Part shown: in pieces, positions 21,412-31,600 of the stretch
Layout of the letters: each line of letters starts with the position of its first letter
How positions within the stretch are numbered: position 1 is the stretch's first letter
Source: Stagonosporopsis chrysanthemi
Taxonomy: Eukaryota > Ascomycota > Dothideomycetes > Pleosporales > Didymellaceae
Assembly: GCA_022560025.1 (NCBI GenBank)
Contig: JAFISE010000064.1
Coordinates: 122,002-170,014, forward strand
Direction of reading: 5' to 3'
DNA: 48,013 nucleotides
The notes under the pieces: generated by a model
What the model was told of the DNA's origin: nothing
Seen by the model: only the letters and a program-made list of their open reading frames with translations
The model's database searches: none
Made by a program: the position numbers and the translations under genes

Positions 21412-21906
21412 GTTGGTCCTAGGCAGTCGGTGTGCCGTCGATCAGCGGATGGTTTATGAGATCCTGTGCAAAGGAGGATAATTCACATGTGAAGTTAACA
21501 ATTAATCCAATTTGGCGAATCACACGCTACTAAACCGCAAGCAATGCTGAAGCCGGCGGTGGCCCATGCGTATCCACTATTGCAGACAGCCCGCCTAACT
21601 CAAACTGAGGAAGAACCTTGTCAGTTACGTACATAAGCCTTTCGCCGAATTGAACGCGCATTGCGGCTCGCAGAAACTAGCCCCAACACCCCTGAAATAT
21701 TTCCGTGATTCCGAGGCGATTCATGTGGTACCTGTAGCGTTCACCAGAACAACCCTAGTCTCGGTTGCATGGATGCATCCAGCAACCTCGCCACCAGTCG
21801 AGGCATCTAGATTGATCCTTCAGGCGGCCTTTCGCCTTTATAAGCAACAAATGGACGCTCTTTGAGCCAGTGTAGCCTTTCTCGTCGGTATCATTTTGTT
21901 GACAGC
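21412..21906. promoter_or_regulatory. bidirectional promoter region with a TATA box for the oxidoreductase
   Basis: This 495-bp gap separates the divergent receptor-like and oxidoreductase genes. TATAAG at 21839-21844 lies 63 nt upstream of the plus-strand ATG, a usual fungal distance. I see no equally good TATA box for the minus gene. Confidence 0.55.
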
Positions 21907-23762
21907 ATGTTCTCACGGTTCTTCACTTCGTCCGCAGTCGCTGCCTGGACAATCGCATCAGTGCTTCCCAGTGGCTCATGTGGACCCACTGCGTATGAAG
22001 TTTTCTCTCGAACACCTGCTGCGGGAGTCGATGTGAAGTCACTTGCAGCTCAGCTCTCTCGTGGCGCTCAGATCTACTATCCTGGCAGCGATTCATTCAC
22101 CAATCTCACCGTCCGCTGGTCAAATCTATCGCCGCCAACACCTAATGTGGTAATTGCTCCTGGCACAGAGCAAGATGTTTCGAAGATCGTAGGTCTATCC
22201 AAGCCTGATCGGCTCTCGGCATGTGTGAGCTAATGGAGCTCGTGTGTAGGTCACATTCGCCGCCAAGCGTGACATTCCCATACTTGCCTACAATGGCCAT
22301 CACGGAAGTCTGACTAGGCATGATTCATGGGCGCCTGCTTTTGACCACTTACTGATTGTTACGCAGTCTGGGAAAGATGGAATATGGCATTCAGATCTAC
22401 ATGCCCCAATTGAACACGATCTCTATCGACAAAAAAGGGTCAGCAGTTACTATTGGTGGCGGTACCAACAGCCACAAACTCACAGAAGCTCTTTGGGCAG
22501 CAGGCAAGCAGACTGGTATGTGTTTGGAACGTGCAATGCTTCCTATGAAGACTAATTGATGATACAGTTACTGGAACGTGTGAATGCGTCAGCTATCTTG
22601 GACCAGCGTTGGGTGGTGGTCATGGTTGGCTTCAAGGCCATCATGGTCTGATCGCAGATCAGTTCCTCTCAATGAATGTTGTCCTTGCTAATGGCGACTT
22701 GAAAACCATCGACTCCAAGTCGGATCTCTGGTGGGCTATGCAAGGAGCCGGACACAATTTTGGAATTGTCACAAGTGTAAGCAAGATGTATCCTTCCATT
22801 TGTCATCGCCTAACTGAGACGCTCCAGGTGACCTCCAAGGTGTACGACATTGAATACACAGACTGGGCGATTGAGACTATCATTCTCAGCGGCGATAACG
22901 TCGAGGCCATCTACAAGACTGCGAACGAGGTTTTCATCAACAATGGCACCCAAAGCGCCAAGATCCACAACTGGTCTTACTGGCAGAATGATGTCAGTTT
23001 AGATACTGAAAAGGTACAAATACTCGCCAGTAAAAAGAGAAAATCTGCTGACCACGGCACAATAGCCTGTTATTATCTTCTACATAATCCAGGAGGGAGT
23101 AAAGACGGTCGACGCCAGATACACAAAGCCCTTCCACGACATCGGCATCTTGAAAGCGACACCGCAATCCGGAACCTACCACGACCTCGGTGCCTGGACC
23201 GGCATTGCCTTGGACTCCCCACCGTGCCAGGACTTTGGCTTCAACAACCCTAGGTTCCCCATCTACACGAAACAGTACAACGCAACCGCGCAGAAGAAAG
23301 CATACGAGCTCTACGCCGCAGCCGTCGGCGGAGCGGACTCGCCTTACACCAACTCAATCTTCATGTTCGAGGACTACGCTTCAGAGGGGATTCGTGCGCG
23401 TCCTGCAGATGCTTCCGCGTTTGCGTTCCGTGATGCACACATTCTGGCTGCTCCGCTCATCATCTATGCTTCTACGGATAAGGCCCAAGACGATGCAGTG
23501 AAGCAGCTCGGCAATCAGCTCCGCGAGGTCATTCGTGAGGGTACTGGAAGCAAGGAACTCCATACTTATGTTAATTATGGTAAGTCATGTCACCTGTTTG
23601 GCAGCAATTCACATGCTAATATGTCATCCAGCATATGGTGATGAGGGTACAAAGAGCTGGTTTGGCTATGAGACATGGCGCCAGGATCGCCTCAAGGCTC
23701 TCAAGAAGAAGTATGATCCGCAGGGTCGATTCTCCTTTTACGCACCAATTGCTACTTCATAG
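21907..23762 (+). CDS. secreted FAD-linked (BBE-type) oxidoreductase
   Basis: Six exons (21907-22188, 22250-22317, 22367-22515, 22568-23013, 23066-23579, 23632-23762) join in frame to 529 residues. An N-terminal secretion signal precedes the FAD-binding PCMH domain. His111 in YNGHHGSL is the likely covalent FAD attachment site. TGTCECVSYLG (Cys171/Cys173) lies where the second, cysteinyl bond usually forms, and GGGHGWLQG follows. The C-terminal berberine-bridge segment ends in a YGDEG region and KKKYDPQGRFSFY, as in intact family members. These enzymes oxidise alcohols, sugars or alkaloid-type substrates and release H2O2. The substrate here is unknown. Intron 2 appears to be GC-AG (22318-22366), because no GT donor keeps the frame. 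The neighbours are a divergent receptor-like protein and a convergent permease. Confidence 0.93.
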
Positions 23763-23984
23763 GCGGACCGACGCGGAGCGGCCAGAAAAACAATAACTAT
23801 ATCCTTTTTTCGAACCCATGGCTTTCTTGGCTTGCAAGACAGAGTTGCTAATAGTTCAAGATTTTCACGCCGACCACACTGAACGCATGAGCATTCAGTT
23901 AATGGAGTGACCAAGTGCTTGAAGCAACAGCGCAGGACACTGTGTTTGACATCGGGCCAAAAGCAATGTACGACGAAGATTTTA

Positions 23985-25557
23985 CTACCCGTGGCGGACA
24001 TTCACGCCGTCTTTAGTCGGCTGGTCACCCAACTCAGCATCTAGCTTCTCACTCACGTCTCCGCTCCTCTCGTGCTCATTCGTTACGTACCCTTCACCGT
24101 AGCCAGTCTGTGCAAAGTCGGGGTGATGCTTTACGAACCAAAAGCGCATAGCTAGCACCACACAAATGGCTCCAGCAGCAAGAGCTAACGCCAGTGGGAA
24201 GCCGATGGTGTAGTGAGGGGCATCTACCGCTTTCCAAGCTCCCAGCGGTATCGTAGCATGACCAACGTACACTATGGTCACACTCATACCGATGATGATC
24301 GCGCGAGCTTCTGGCTCGACTCGCAACAGCTCGGCAAGCCACGCTATCAACGCAGGGCCGCCGGCGTTTGTTGCGTAGGTCAGGAAGTATCCAAACATAA
24401 TCGTAGGATGACTGCTGGGCCATCCTGTCAAAATACTGCACGCTACAATGTGTACCAGCCCCGACCCGACAAAAATGGGCCAGCGCCAACCTTTCCAGTC
24501 ACCAAGCGCATTGATGCCGACATTGGTCAAGATTTGCAATCCGTAACCGCCGAGAGGGATGAGATTGACCTGGTAGGTTGTATATCGCTTGTTGCCGGCT
24601 GAGTCTGTAACGTCCTTGAGATAGAGTAGGATGTACGAGTTGGCACGGTGTGCCCAAGCATTCTGCGCGAAAGCGGCGATGTACAGGTAGGTCAAGGGGT
24701 GCTTGATGAGCAACAACAGCTTCGCACGGAGCACCTTTAGAGGAATTAAACGGGCAGCTTGCATGCCGTGTCGCTCCAAGCGTTCCCGTGACAGCTGTTT
24801 TTCGCGTTTTGTAAGCCAGATGGCGCGTGTATTGACGGGCGAGTCTGGCACAATGAGCAAGCCAAGGAAGCCAAGCAGGATAGTGATGGTGCCGGATACA
24901 ATGAACAGCCACTGCCATCCTGCAAGACCATGGACTCCGTTCATGTTGAGGTAGAGTTCTGCTTGGACAACACCGAGAAACATTGCGCCAGCTACATCAG
25001 AGACATTGAAGATGGCCAGACGGAAAGCAAGCTCGGTCGGAGTATACCATGTCATGATCAGCGAGGTGATACCTGGCCATGAGGTTGCACTGAGTGCACC
25101 GAGGAAGAACCGAAGGACGTAGATTGTTGTCGCACTTTTCGCCTTGTATGTGCTGAGTCTGATCAGCACCAATTGCTTGCGTCGTCGTTCGTTATACTCA
25201 CAACAAGGTCAAAATACCCCATCCTATCTCGGCAAATGGAAGCCACAGAGATGGACGCAGTTTTGTCTGCAACATCTGCGATGGCACAATGAAGATGGCA
25301 TAGGCGATAGAGAAGTAGGTTTGAAACCAGTTCAATTCGTTGCCATACAAGGACAAATCCTCTTTCATGCCACTAACGTATGCTTGGGTTGTTGCACTCT
25401 GGTCCATCTCCTTCATGATACCCGCGATAAACATCCACAACAGAAGAAAACAATCGAGTTTAGTGCGAAGAACGTTCTCCTCATTCCTAAGGTAGGGGAT
25501 GAAGCGACCGAGTCCTTGGTGACCTCCGCTCGAACGTGGTGGTGTATTTGTACTCAT
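23985..25557 (-). CDS. MFS anion:cation symporter, allantoate permease (Dal5) family
   Basis: Exon 1 (25557-25202) and exon 2 (25152-23985) flank a 49-nt intron (GTGAGT...CTCAG) and give 507 residues. The hydrophobic pattern fits 12 membrane helices. Family signatures include KLDCFLLLWMFIAGIMKEMD in helix 1, YVSGMKEDLSLYGNELNW, IFIVPSQM, YVLRFFLGALSATSWPG and, later, YLLYLKDV-like and ATNAGGPALIAWLA segments. Members import carboxylates, ureides, vitamins and similar anions at the plasma membrane. It is tail-to-tail with the FAD oxidoreductase, 222 bp apart, which suggests but does not prove uptake of a related substrate. Confidence 0.92.
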
Positions 25558-25568
25558 CGTGGAAGGAC

Positions 25569-25985
25569 TTAATGTGTAAATTGCAATGTAGGTTCGCTCG
25601 GTGGCCTTCCATCTTTAATGTGTCTGGTGATTCCTTCTGATGTTGCAAAGTTCTGTTGTTGCTGAATCCACATCGTGTTCACGGAACTTCGCCAAGAATC
25701 ACGCAATGCCCGTACTTCATTCAACAGTCGCGCCAAGCTGTGACCCTGCTCTCCTGAGGAGAATGTCGCGTGAAAGTTGGCATACGCGACGGACAGCATC
25801 TCAGTGTCACTCGCACCTTGCCAATCCTTCACGGAAACGGAATTTTCGTCGGAGGGTTTTTGATGTGCGGCCTGCATGGAAGACGCATTCCATTTGGTCT
25901 GGTTTTGTAGACGTTCCTTCAATGGTAACAATTTCCGGCCGTGTAAGTCAGCACCAGGAGGCTCGGAGAGTCGCACTGAAGTCAT
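25569..25985 (-). CDS. hypothetical protein
   Basis: A 138-codon frame from ATG 25985 to the stop at 25569 encodes a polar, Gln/Ser/Glu-rich protein (LKERLQNQTKWNA, LARLLNEVRALRDSW) that could form helices. There are no membrane segments, signal peptide or known motif. It ends only 11 bp before the start codon of the permease on the same strand. That is tight for a fungal promoter and argues either that this is a downstream exon of the Cys-rich gene to its right, or that it is not a gene. No splice junction I tried linked the two. Confidence 0.3.
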   Translation of the reverse strand: MTSVRLSEPPGADLHGRKLLPLKERLQNQTKWNASSMQAAHQKPSDENSVSVKDWQGASDTEMLSVAYANFHATFSSGEQGHSLARLLNEVRALRDSWRSSVNTMWIQQQQNFATSEGITRHIKDGRPPSEPTLQFTH

Positions 25986-26020
25986 GCCGCACCAAGATCC
26001 ACTTTGAAGATTACGCTATA

Positions 26021-26609
26021 CTATGAAACTTGATGCTCGAAAGACGTCCTTGCGTTATCGCAACAGCCGACGTTTGTTGGCGTATCAGGATATGTTGACG
26101 CCAGTCGAAACCGTGCCCGAACGCGAGAGCGGGGGTGGAACGGAAGGCTTGTCCGGCGGACTTTGCACTTAGCACCACGATAGTCTGGTATAGCTTCAAT
26201 CGTGAAGGCTGTAACGTCATCCAGCAGGCTGTACATGTGCAACCCCACGGTCGAGCAGTCGCTGTTACAGTGCATACACACCCTGAAGGAATGGATGGCC
26301 CTGAAATTTGATCTCGCACGCATGACAACAGCCACAAATTCACATTGGTCATGCTGGCAACGAACACACGCAACATCATCCTAGCTTCGAAAAGCAGCCA
26401 CGACGGGACGTCCTTCGAAGACTTATACCCTCACAGGAGTGCATAAATGAGGATCAAGACAAAAGGTGAACAACGGGCCCTCAAGTTCGAACTAAAGTAC
26501 TCACGCCGATATGGCACCATGTCCAGGCAGCAACGATAAACCTACCATGCAACGAATCTTCAGCAGGCGCTGACGCGGCTACAATCGAACCATGGAAGGG
26601 GCTGTCGCT
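26021..26609 (-). CDS. small Cys/His-rich putative zinc-binding protein, 5' end unresolved
   Basis: The 3' exon (26380-26021) reads DDVACVRCQHDQCEF, then later CMHCNSDC and GAKCKVRR. Upstream, a canonical intron (26504-26381, GTGAGT...CTAG) joins in frame to AAWTWCHIG, giving a W-x-C...C-x2-C-x-H-x2-C arrangement. This resembles the RanBP2-like or zinc-ribbon mini-proteins common in ascomycetes. The frame remains open to 26609 without an ATG, so the first exon is missing or the start lies in another exon. Function is unknown. The pattern of Cys pairs is what supports it. Confidence 0.4.
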
Positions 26610-26715
26610 TCAATCGCTCCAATGCATGTATCAGCGCGCATCGTGATTGCGATCTCGTGGTCACGATTGTAACTTCACCACAACCTGAGTACTGTCGTCT
26701 ACCCCGCGTCAGTCA

Positions 26716-27249
26716 TCAAAACCGTAAATGAGCATCGAACACTTTACCTCCAAGAAGATCCGTGAAGATCTTGTCTTCTTTCAACATCAAAGAAGAGCCG
26801 CCGAACTTCAATGTGATGTTATCGTCATCTTGGTGAACTGCGACTTTCTGCACCCTCTTGCCGTCGTTTTCCCCAGACTTGAACCAGTACACCTCCTTTG
26901 GCAACATGCTCCGGTTTTCGGTAAGATTTCTCCCCAACACCCAGTCGCCATGCTGCAAAATTCCGTCCTTAAGTGTGAAGACAGCCGGCTCTGGTCCGGT
27001 CCTGGCTTGTGTTTTGTCCTCTGCGTTGCTGCCTACATTTGTGATAGGCGAGCCGTTCAGCTCGATTGTGAAGGGTTTGTCGAGCCCGTCCATGTTTCCA
27101 AGAGTGGGTGACGACAAGAGTCGTGGGAGGCTGATCGTCGACAGAAAAACGAAAGCGCGCTCGAAATCTATCAGCATCGAGTGAGAGTGGTGGTCATTGG
27201 CAAGGGCTGGCGCGACAAGCCGGTTGTTGTTTGTTAGGGTGATCGTCAT
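26716..27249 (-). CDS. hypothetical small beta-rich protein
   Basis: The frame runs from 27249 to 26716. A better start may be the internal ATG at 27093 (MDGLDKPFTIELNG), giving 125 residues, because the first 52 residues look like leader sequence. The product alternates hydrophobic and polar residues (FTIELNG, AVFTLKDGILQ, DNITLKFGG) with short Gly/Asp turns, suggesting a beta-sandwich. VYWFKSGENDGKRVQKVAVHQDDD looks like a surface loop. No signal peptide is evident from the internal start, and I do not recognise the family. Codon use is regular, and the frame stays open on one strand only with good character. Confidence 0.5.
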   Translation of the reverse strand: MTITLTNNNRLVAPALANDHHSHSMLIDFERAFVFLSTISLPRLLSSPTLGNMDGLDKPFTIELNGSPITNVGSNAEDKTQARTGPEPAVFTLKDGILQHGDWVLGRNLTENRSMLPKEVYWFKSGENDGKRVQKVAVHQDDDNITLKFGGSSLMLKEDKIFTDLLGGKVFDAHLRF

Positions 27250-28320
27250 GCACGGCCGCCGTCACATGCGAAATCGCACAGCCGCAAAATTGGAACCAAT
27301 CACAGCACAGACTTTCGCACCTGCCAACACCAGCAATGATTAGCGCAGGAGTGCCGCCCGGGGGAGTTTCGCGGGAGGACCCATGCACCCACGAACTTCA
27401 CGCAGTGTGACATTATCGCAGCCTTGAGCTTGGCATTGCTTGTGAATTGCCTAATCAGTCGCAAGACCGGCGGCACTTCAGTTACTCACCTTCAACCCAA
27501 GACCACAAAGTCTGGTATTGCCCATTGATTCGTCACCCTGCATATTAAGACATTCTCCTATCGCATTGCCAAGATCTCAAGCAATCTACAAGACCTATGT
27601 GTGCAGACGCTTGCGGCAGGTATGTACTACCTACCGGTACTTTTTCGGACGATTGGTTGCGAGGATATCCCTCCGCTTGCCTGCAGGTCATCTGATCTAA
27701 TCAGGCAGGATCCTAATGCTGTTTCAACACATGACTGGTCTGTCCAGTGAGGGTAGAGCTTCTTGATGCAAAGTAAAGATTAAGGGCTGCTACGGTTCTT
27801 CGCCACAAATGCCAAAAGCTTGGATATCTTCAAGAAGGAAGATCATCATACGCAACTCTAGGATATACAGCCCTTCTCACATGAATACAGCTCTAGCGAG
27901 CCAGTGTGACCTTGAAGGGGCATTACCGAAGCACACTTGCAGGCGCGTACGGCAGCTGAAGTGAATGATGTCGCGAATCCGCAGTTCGCCGTGGGAGCTT
28001 CCTCTTTGGCCCTCGTTGCATGTACCTGCCCACGGACCTGCATCAGATAACGGCTTTGCATCCATTGGACTACGATCATTTCGTCCACTCCGAAGGTCCA
28101 TTTGGCTGGTTCTGGAAGGCCAGCGAACAACACCAGCTTGGCAGGCTTGGTACATCAGATACACCAAAGCGGAAGGTTGGAGAGCACGACGTCTGTTCAT
28201 CAGACTATGGGACTGAGGAAGACTATAAGTACCGTGAGACTCGCCTCTCTGAAAACATCATCCTATCGCTGATCCTCTGCTCCAACACTCACTACTCTCA
28301 CTCCCGCACTCCTCGTCAAG
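27250..28320. promoter_or_regulatory. intergenic region and trypsin promoter
   Basis: No gene is recognisable in this 1.07 kb. TATAAG at 28224-28229, in GACTATAAGTACC, lies 92 nt before the trypsin start codon and is followed by a CT-rich leader ending CTCGTCAAG-ATG. The rest shows only short unsupported frames. Confidence 0.5.
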
Positions 28321-29134
28321 ATGCAGTACAAGGCAATCATCGCCGGCCTTATGGCCACCGCAGTCTCTGCTGTTCCCACCCCCCAGGACTCCGACATTGT
28401 CGGTGGAACAGCTGCTGCAGCCGGTGAATTCCCCTTCATTGTCTCTCTGCAGAGCGGCGGCTCCCACTTCTGCGGTGGTTCTCTCGTCGACTCCCGCACT
28501 GTCGTCACCGCCGCCCACTGCACTCAGGGTCAGACTGCCTCTTCCCTCACCATCCGCGCCGGAAGCTTGGTAAAACACTCAACACCCCTCCACAACGTAG
28601 AACCCAAAGCTAACCCACTCCCAGAACCGCGGCTCTGGCGGCGTCACCGCCCGCGTCTCCTCGCTCAAGATCCACCCCAGCTTCTCCAGCTCGACCCTCA
28701 GCAACGACGTCGCCATCTGGAAGCTCGCAACCGCCATCCCCACCAGCTCGACCATCAGCTACGCCACCCTGCCCGCCTCCGGCAGCGACCCGGCCGCAGG
28801 CACCACCCTCACCGTTGCCGGTTGGGGCACCACCACTTCCGGCGGCGCCTCTCTGCCCGCCGCGCTGCGCAAGGTCGACGTCCCCGTCGTGTCGCGCGCC
28901 ACCTGCCGCAACAACTACAGCGTCGCTGAGATCACCGACGCCATGTTCTGCGCTGGCTTGACCGCCGGTGGCAAGGACTCGTGCCAGGGTGACAGCGGCG
29001 GCCCCATTGTTAACAGTTCCCGCCAGCTTGTTGGCCTTGTTTCCTGGGGCGATGGCTGTGCTGCTCCTGGCAAGCCTGGTGTCTACACCCGTGTTGGTTC
29101 TGTCGTGCCCTTCATCACCCAGAACATGGGTTAA
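28321..29134 (+). CDS. secreted trypsin-like serine protease (S1A)
   Basis: Exons 28321-28569 and 28625-29134 (55-nt intron with CTAAC branch site) give 252 residues. A signal peptide (about 1-17) and short propeptide precede the mature start IVGG (26-29). The catalytic triad is His66 (TAAHC), Asp111 (SNDVAIW) and Ser207 (GDSGGP). Asp201, six residues before the serine, sets Lys/Arg specificity as in true trypsins. All expected cysteines around His66 and Ser207 are present. Length is normal. Fungal trypsins of this type digest extracellular protein, often during growth on plant or insect tissue. Codon use is strongly C-biased in the third position, which suggests high expression. The long frame on the opposite strand is a shadow of this bias. 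Confidence 0.96.
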
Positions 29135-29945
29135 ATGCTCTGAGAGAGTGGTGGGCATTGCGCCAGCGGGGGTATTGGAGTGGTGTGGTGACAGAAACTG
29201 AAGGAGTGGGGTTGTAACGGGAAGTAAACGAGTGGGTGTGTTGCGAGGGGTCTTTGAGTGTGCTTCAGGATAGCCAGTATAGTTTGTCTCACTGAGATGT
29301 CCAAATGACAGCGAATGTGCCCCTTCAAGTGTCTTCTCTCTCAAGATTTGAACATCATGCGCTGCAATTTCGGAGCAGAATCAGTCGGAATGACATAGTT
29401 TGAGAGGTATAAATCCTGCTATTACTCTATTGGATGTACGAATTTGCTCTCAAGGTCCATCTTGCGAAAATCGGGCCTGTTGGGCCTTTCGAACCGGCTC
29501 TATGAGACTTTGACATGTGTTAAAACGAGTAGAGGTCTCGACTGCGTGCGTGCAACTTGAGGATAATCTGTGAGCTACTGCTGCATAATTGGCATCTGAA
29601 CTTACTAATATATAAGACCTCTCGTCAGTAAGTAATATTCAAATCACTTGACACCTCCTCTTCTGTCTACGACAGTTAGGGCAATACTAGCATGGCCAGG
29701 AATTTTTTCCTTGCCCAAGCTCATGCTGGTGTAAGGACTTTATTTGCTGAACTTCATGACGAGCAGGTCGTGCCAGCCAACCATGCCATTACATAAACAA
29801 CGATACTAAGCGCGAAGTCAATCAGAAAAGGCACAAGTATCTCAAGAGTCTCAGCACAGAAGAACATTGATCATGTTATCATGCATTCAAAGTGGTATCG
29901 TCCTATCGTTAGTCCAAACCTGCCCACCATCCCCACCATCCCCAC
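29135..29945. other. gene-free stretch
   Basis: This holds the 3' flank of the trypsin gene and the 3' flank of the minus-strand copper protein. A CCCACCATCC microsatellite-like tract lies at about 29921-29945. No open frame carries a motif. Confidence 0.4.
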
Positions 29946-30782
29946 CTATAACATGCCCCACGCCACCAGACCCGCAAGCAATCCAGTCCCAGCCATGGGC
30001 GTCAGCATGCTTCCGGCGCCCGCGCTCCCAGAAGGCGCGGCGGTGCTGCTGGTGTTGGTAGCCGACTGCTCGAGGTTGCCGATGGTCTCAGCGCCCACAC
30101 CAGTACCGTTGACGCACTGGTCGTCAGCGAGCAGCTGGGCCGTCGAGTTGAAGACGACATCCGCGCACTGTGATCTCGTTAGTTTACTGTCCACGCGCCA
30201 TGTGCAATGCGGCCAACGACTTACGTTGTACAGCGCACTGCCGGAGTGCCCAAGCTGGATGACCTGGACAGTGGCTTCCAGCCCGTTGAGCCTCTCGTCA
30301 TCAAAGCCGCTGTAGCCGGCAGCCTTCAGGCCCTCCTCGAGGTTCGCGCGTCCGGCTTCCTTGAGGCAGAAGACACCCGCGCCAGTCTGGTTTAGGTTGT
30401 CGACGAGCGAGATGTTGAAGTTGGTCACGTTGGTGCCGAGCCCGAGGTTGACGTAGGTCAGGGCGGAGCTGTGCGAGCCGTTGATGCTGACGGAGCCACC
30501 GGTCAAGGGCCATTGAGTGCGGTTCGCGACATCAGTGGTCTCGTTGACGTTGGCGCCTGTAGTGAATTAGCAGGAGATTTGGGAATGATCAGGTGTGCAG
30601 ATCCGGGGAAAATGATAGACGGTTTTAAGGCAGCAATTGACGTGTAAGTACGTACAAGGGAAGATCCACTGGCTGGCGGGCTCCTCGAAAGAATCACCGC
30701 GCCATGCAGGCTCGAGGAGCTTGTAGTGAGCGGCTGCGCTACCCGCAAGAGCAATGATAGCAAGGAACGTGTTTGAGAGCAT
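29946..30782 (-). CDS. BIM1-like (X325) GPI-anchored copper-binding protein, LPMO-related
   Basis: Exons 30782-30656, 30556-30225 and 30167-29946 (introns 99 and 57 nt) give 226 residues. A signal peptide ends in GSAAA, leaving His19 as the mature N-terminus in HYKLLEPAWRG, the first ligand of the copper brace. A second His lies at about 71 (NGSH), and WPLTGGSVSI is the conserved following block. Four cysteines can make two disulphides, and several N-glycosylation sequons are present. The C-terminus is Ser/Gly/Ala-rich and ends in a hydrophobic tail, as expected for a GPI anchor. Family members resemble LPMOs but lack oxidative activity on polysaccharides and act in copper handling at the cell surface. 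No copper transporter gene is adjacent. Confidence 0.9.
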
Positions 30783-31600
30783 ATTGAGTAATATGCAACT
30801 AGTTTGAAGACCCAATGGGATTTCGGTGGATCGGGTGGGACTGAGCCGATTGAGAGCGGTGGATGAAAGATATACGAGGGCTACCTTCCTTTTGTACTGC
30901 GGCCTCGTTCTGACCGCAGGCGCTCAATGCAGTTTGCCGGCATCTAGAGCATCCTCATACTGCTTGTGCTCGCTTCATGTTGCCGCCAACCCGGACGTGT
31001 GCCGTCGCTGTAGCCATCGATGTCTGTCAATGATTGGACCTCAGATGTTTCATCAACAAACGAAGGTGCCAATTGGCCCGGGAAGTGTACAAAACATGTA
31101 GACTAGCTGAGGACGGGTGTTTGTGGCGCAAGCTATAGCTGCGACCCTGCATGTGTACCCTTGAAAATGTGCTCACAATGAGCACGTTTTCTGAGGTAGG
31201 GCAAGTTTTAGTCTTGGCGAACGCATGCGGCGTTCGCTGTCCGGTGAGAATACAGAAGCAACACACGCTCAACAGCACTTCAGTGCCTTGAAGCTGATAT
31301 TTAGCCGTGAGTTCGGTTTACATCAAAGTCAGCGCTATGTTGATGGCATGGAGTGTGGTCGTGTGTCGAGGTGGCCGGTGGAGAAGCTAGGGCAAGCCAC
31401 ACCTTGGCGGTTATGCGTGCCGTCAGTAAGCGGAAATCTATTGATCGAGGGAACATTGAATGAATGAAATGTATTGCCGAAGGAGGTGGTATCGTGAAGG
31501 TGATCATCTATAGGAAAAGTCGCATAACTCCAATCAAAGCTCAAAATCGCCAGGTACGCCGGTAATGCAAATGATGAGGTTGGGAGTCAGTCATAACCAC
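30783..31600. other. gene-free stretch
   Basis: This is the upstream region of the copper protein (right of 30782) plus the 3' flank of the coiled-coil gene. I see no supported gene. The short frames at 30826-31101 and 31225-31467 lack motifs. Confidence 0.4.

Noticed and set aside
24094..24489. Alternative minus-strand frames inside the permease
   Set aside because: They overlap the permease exon in another frame and lack membrane-protein or other motifs.
28610..29344. 244-codon minus-strand frame opposite the trypsin gene
   Set aside because: It is a shadow of the C-biased codons of the trypsin gene. It is Gly/Ala/Arg-rich without motifs.
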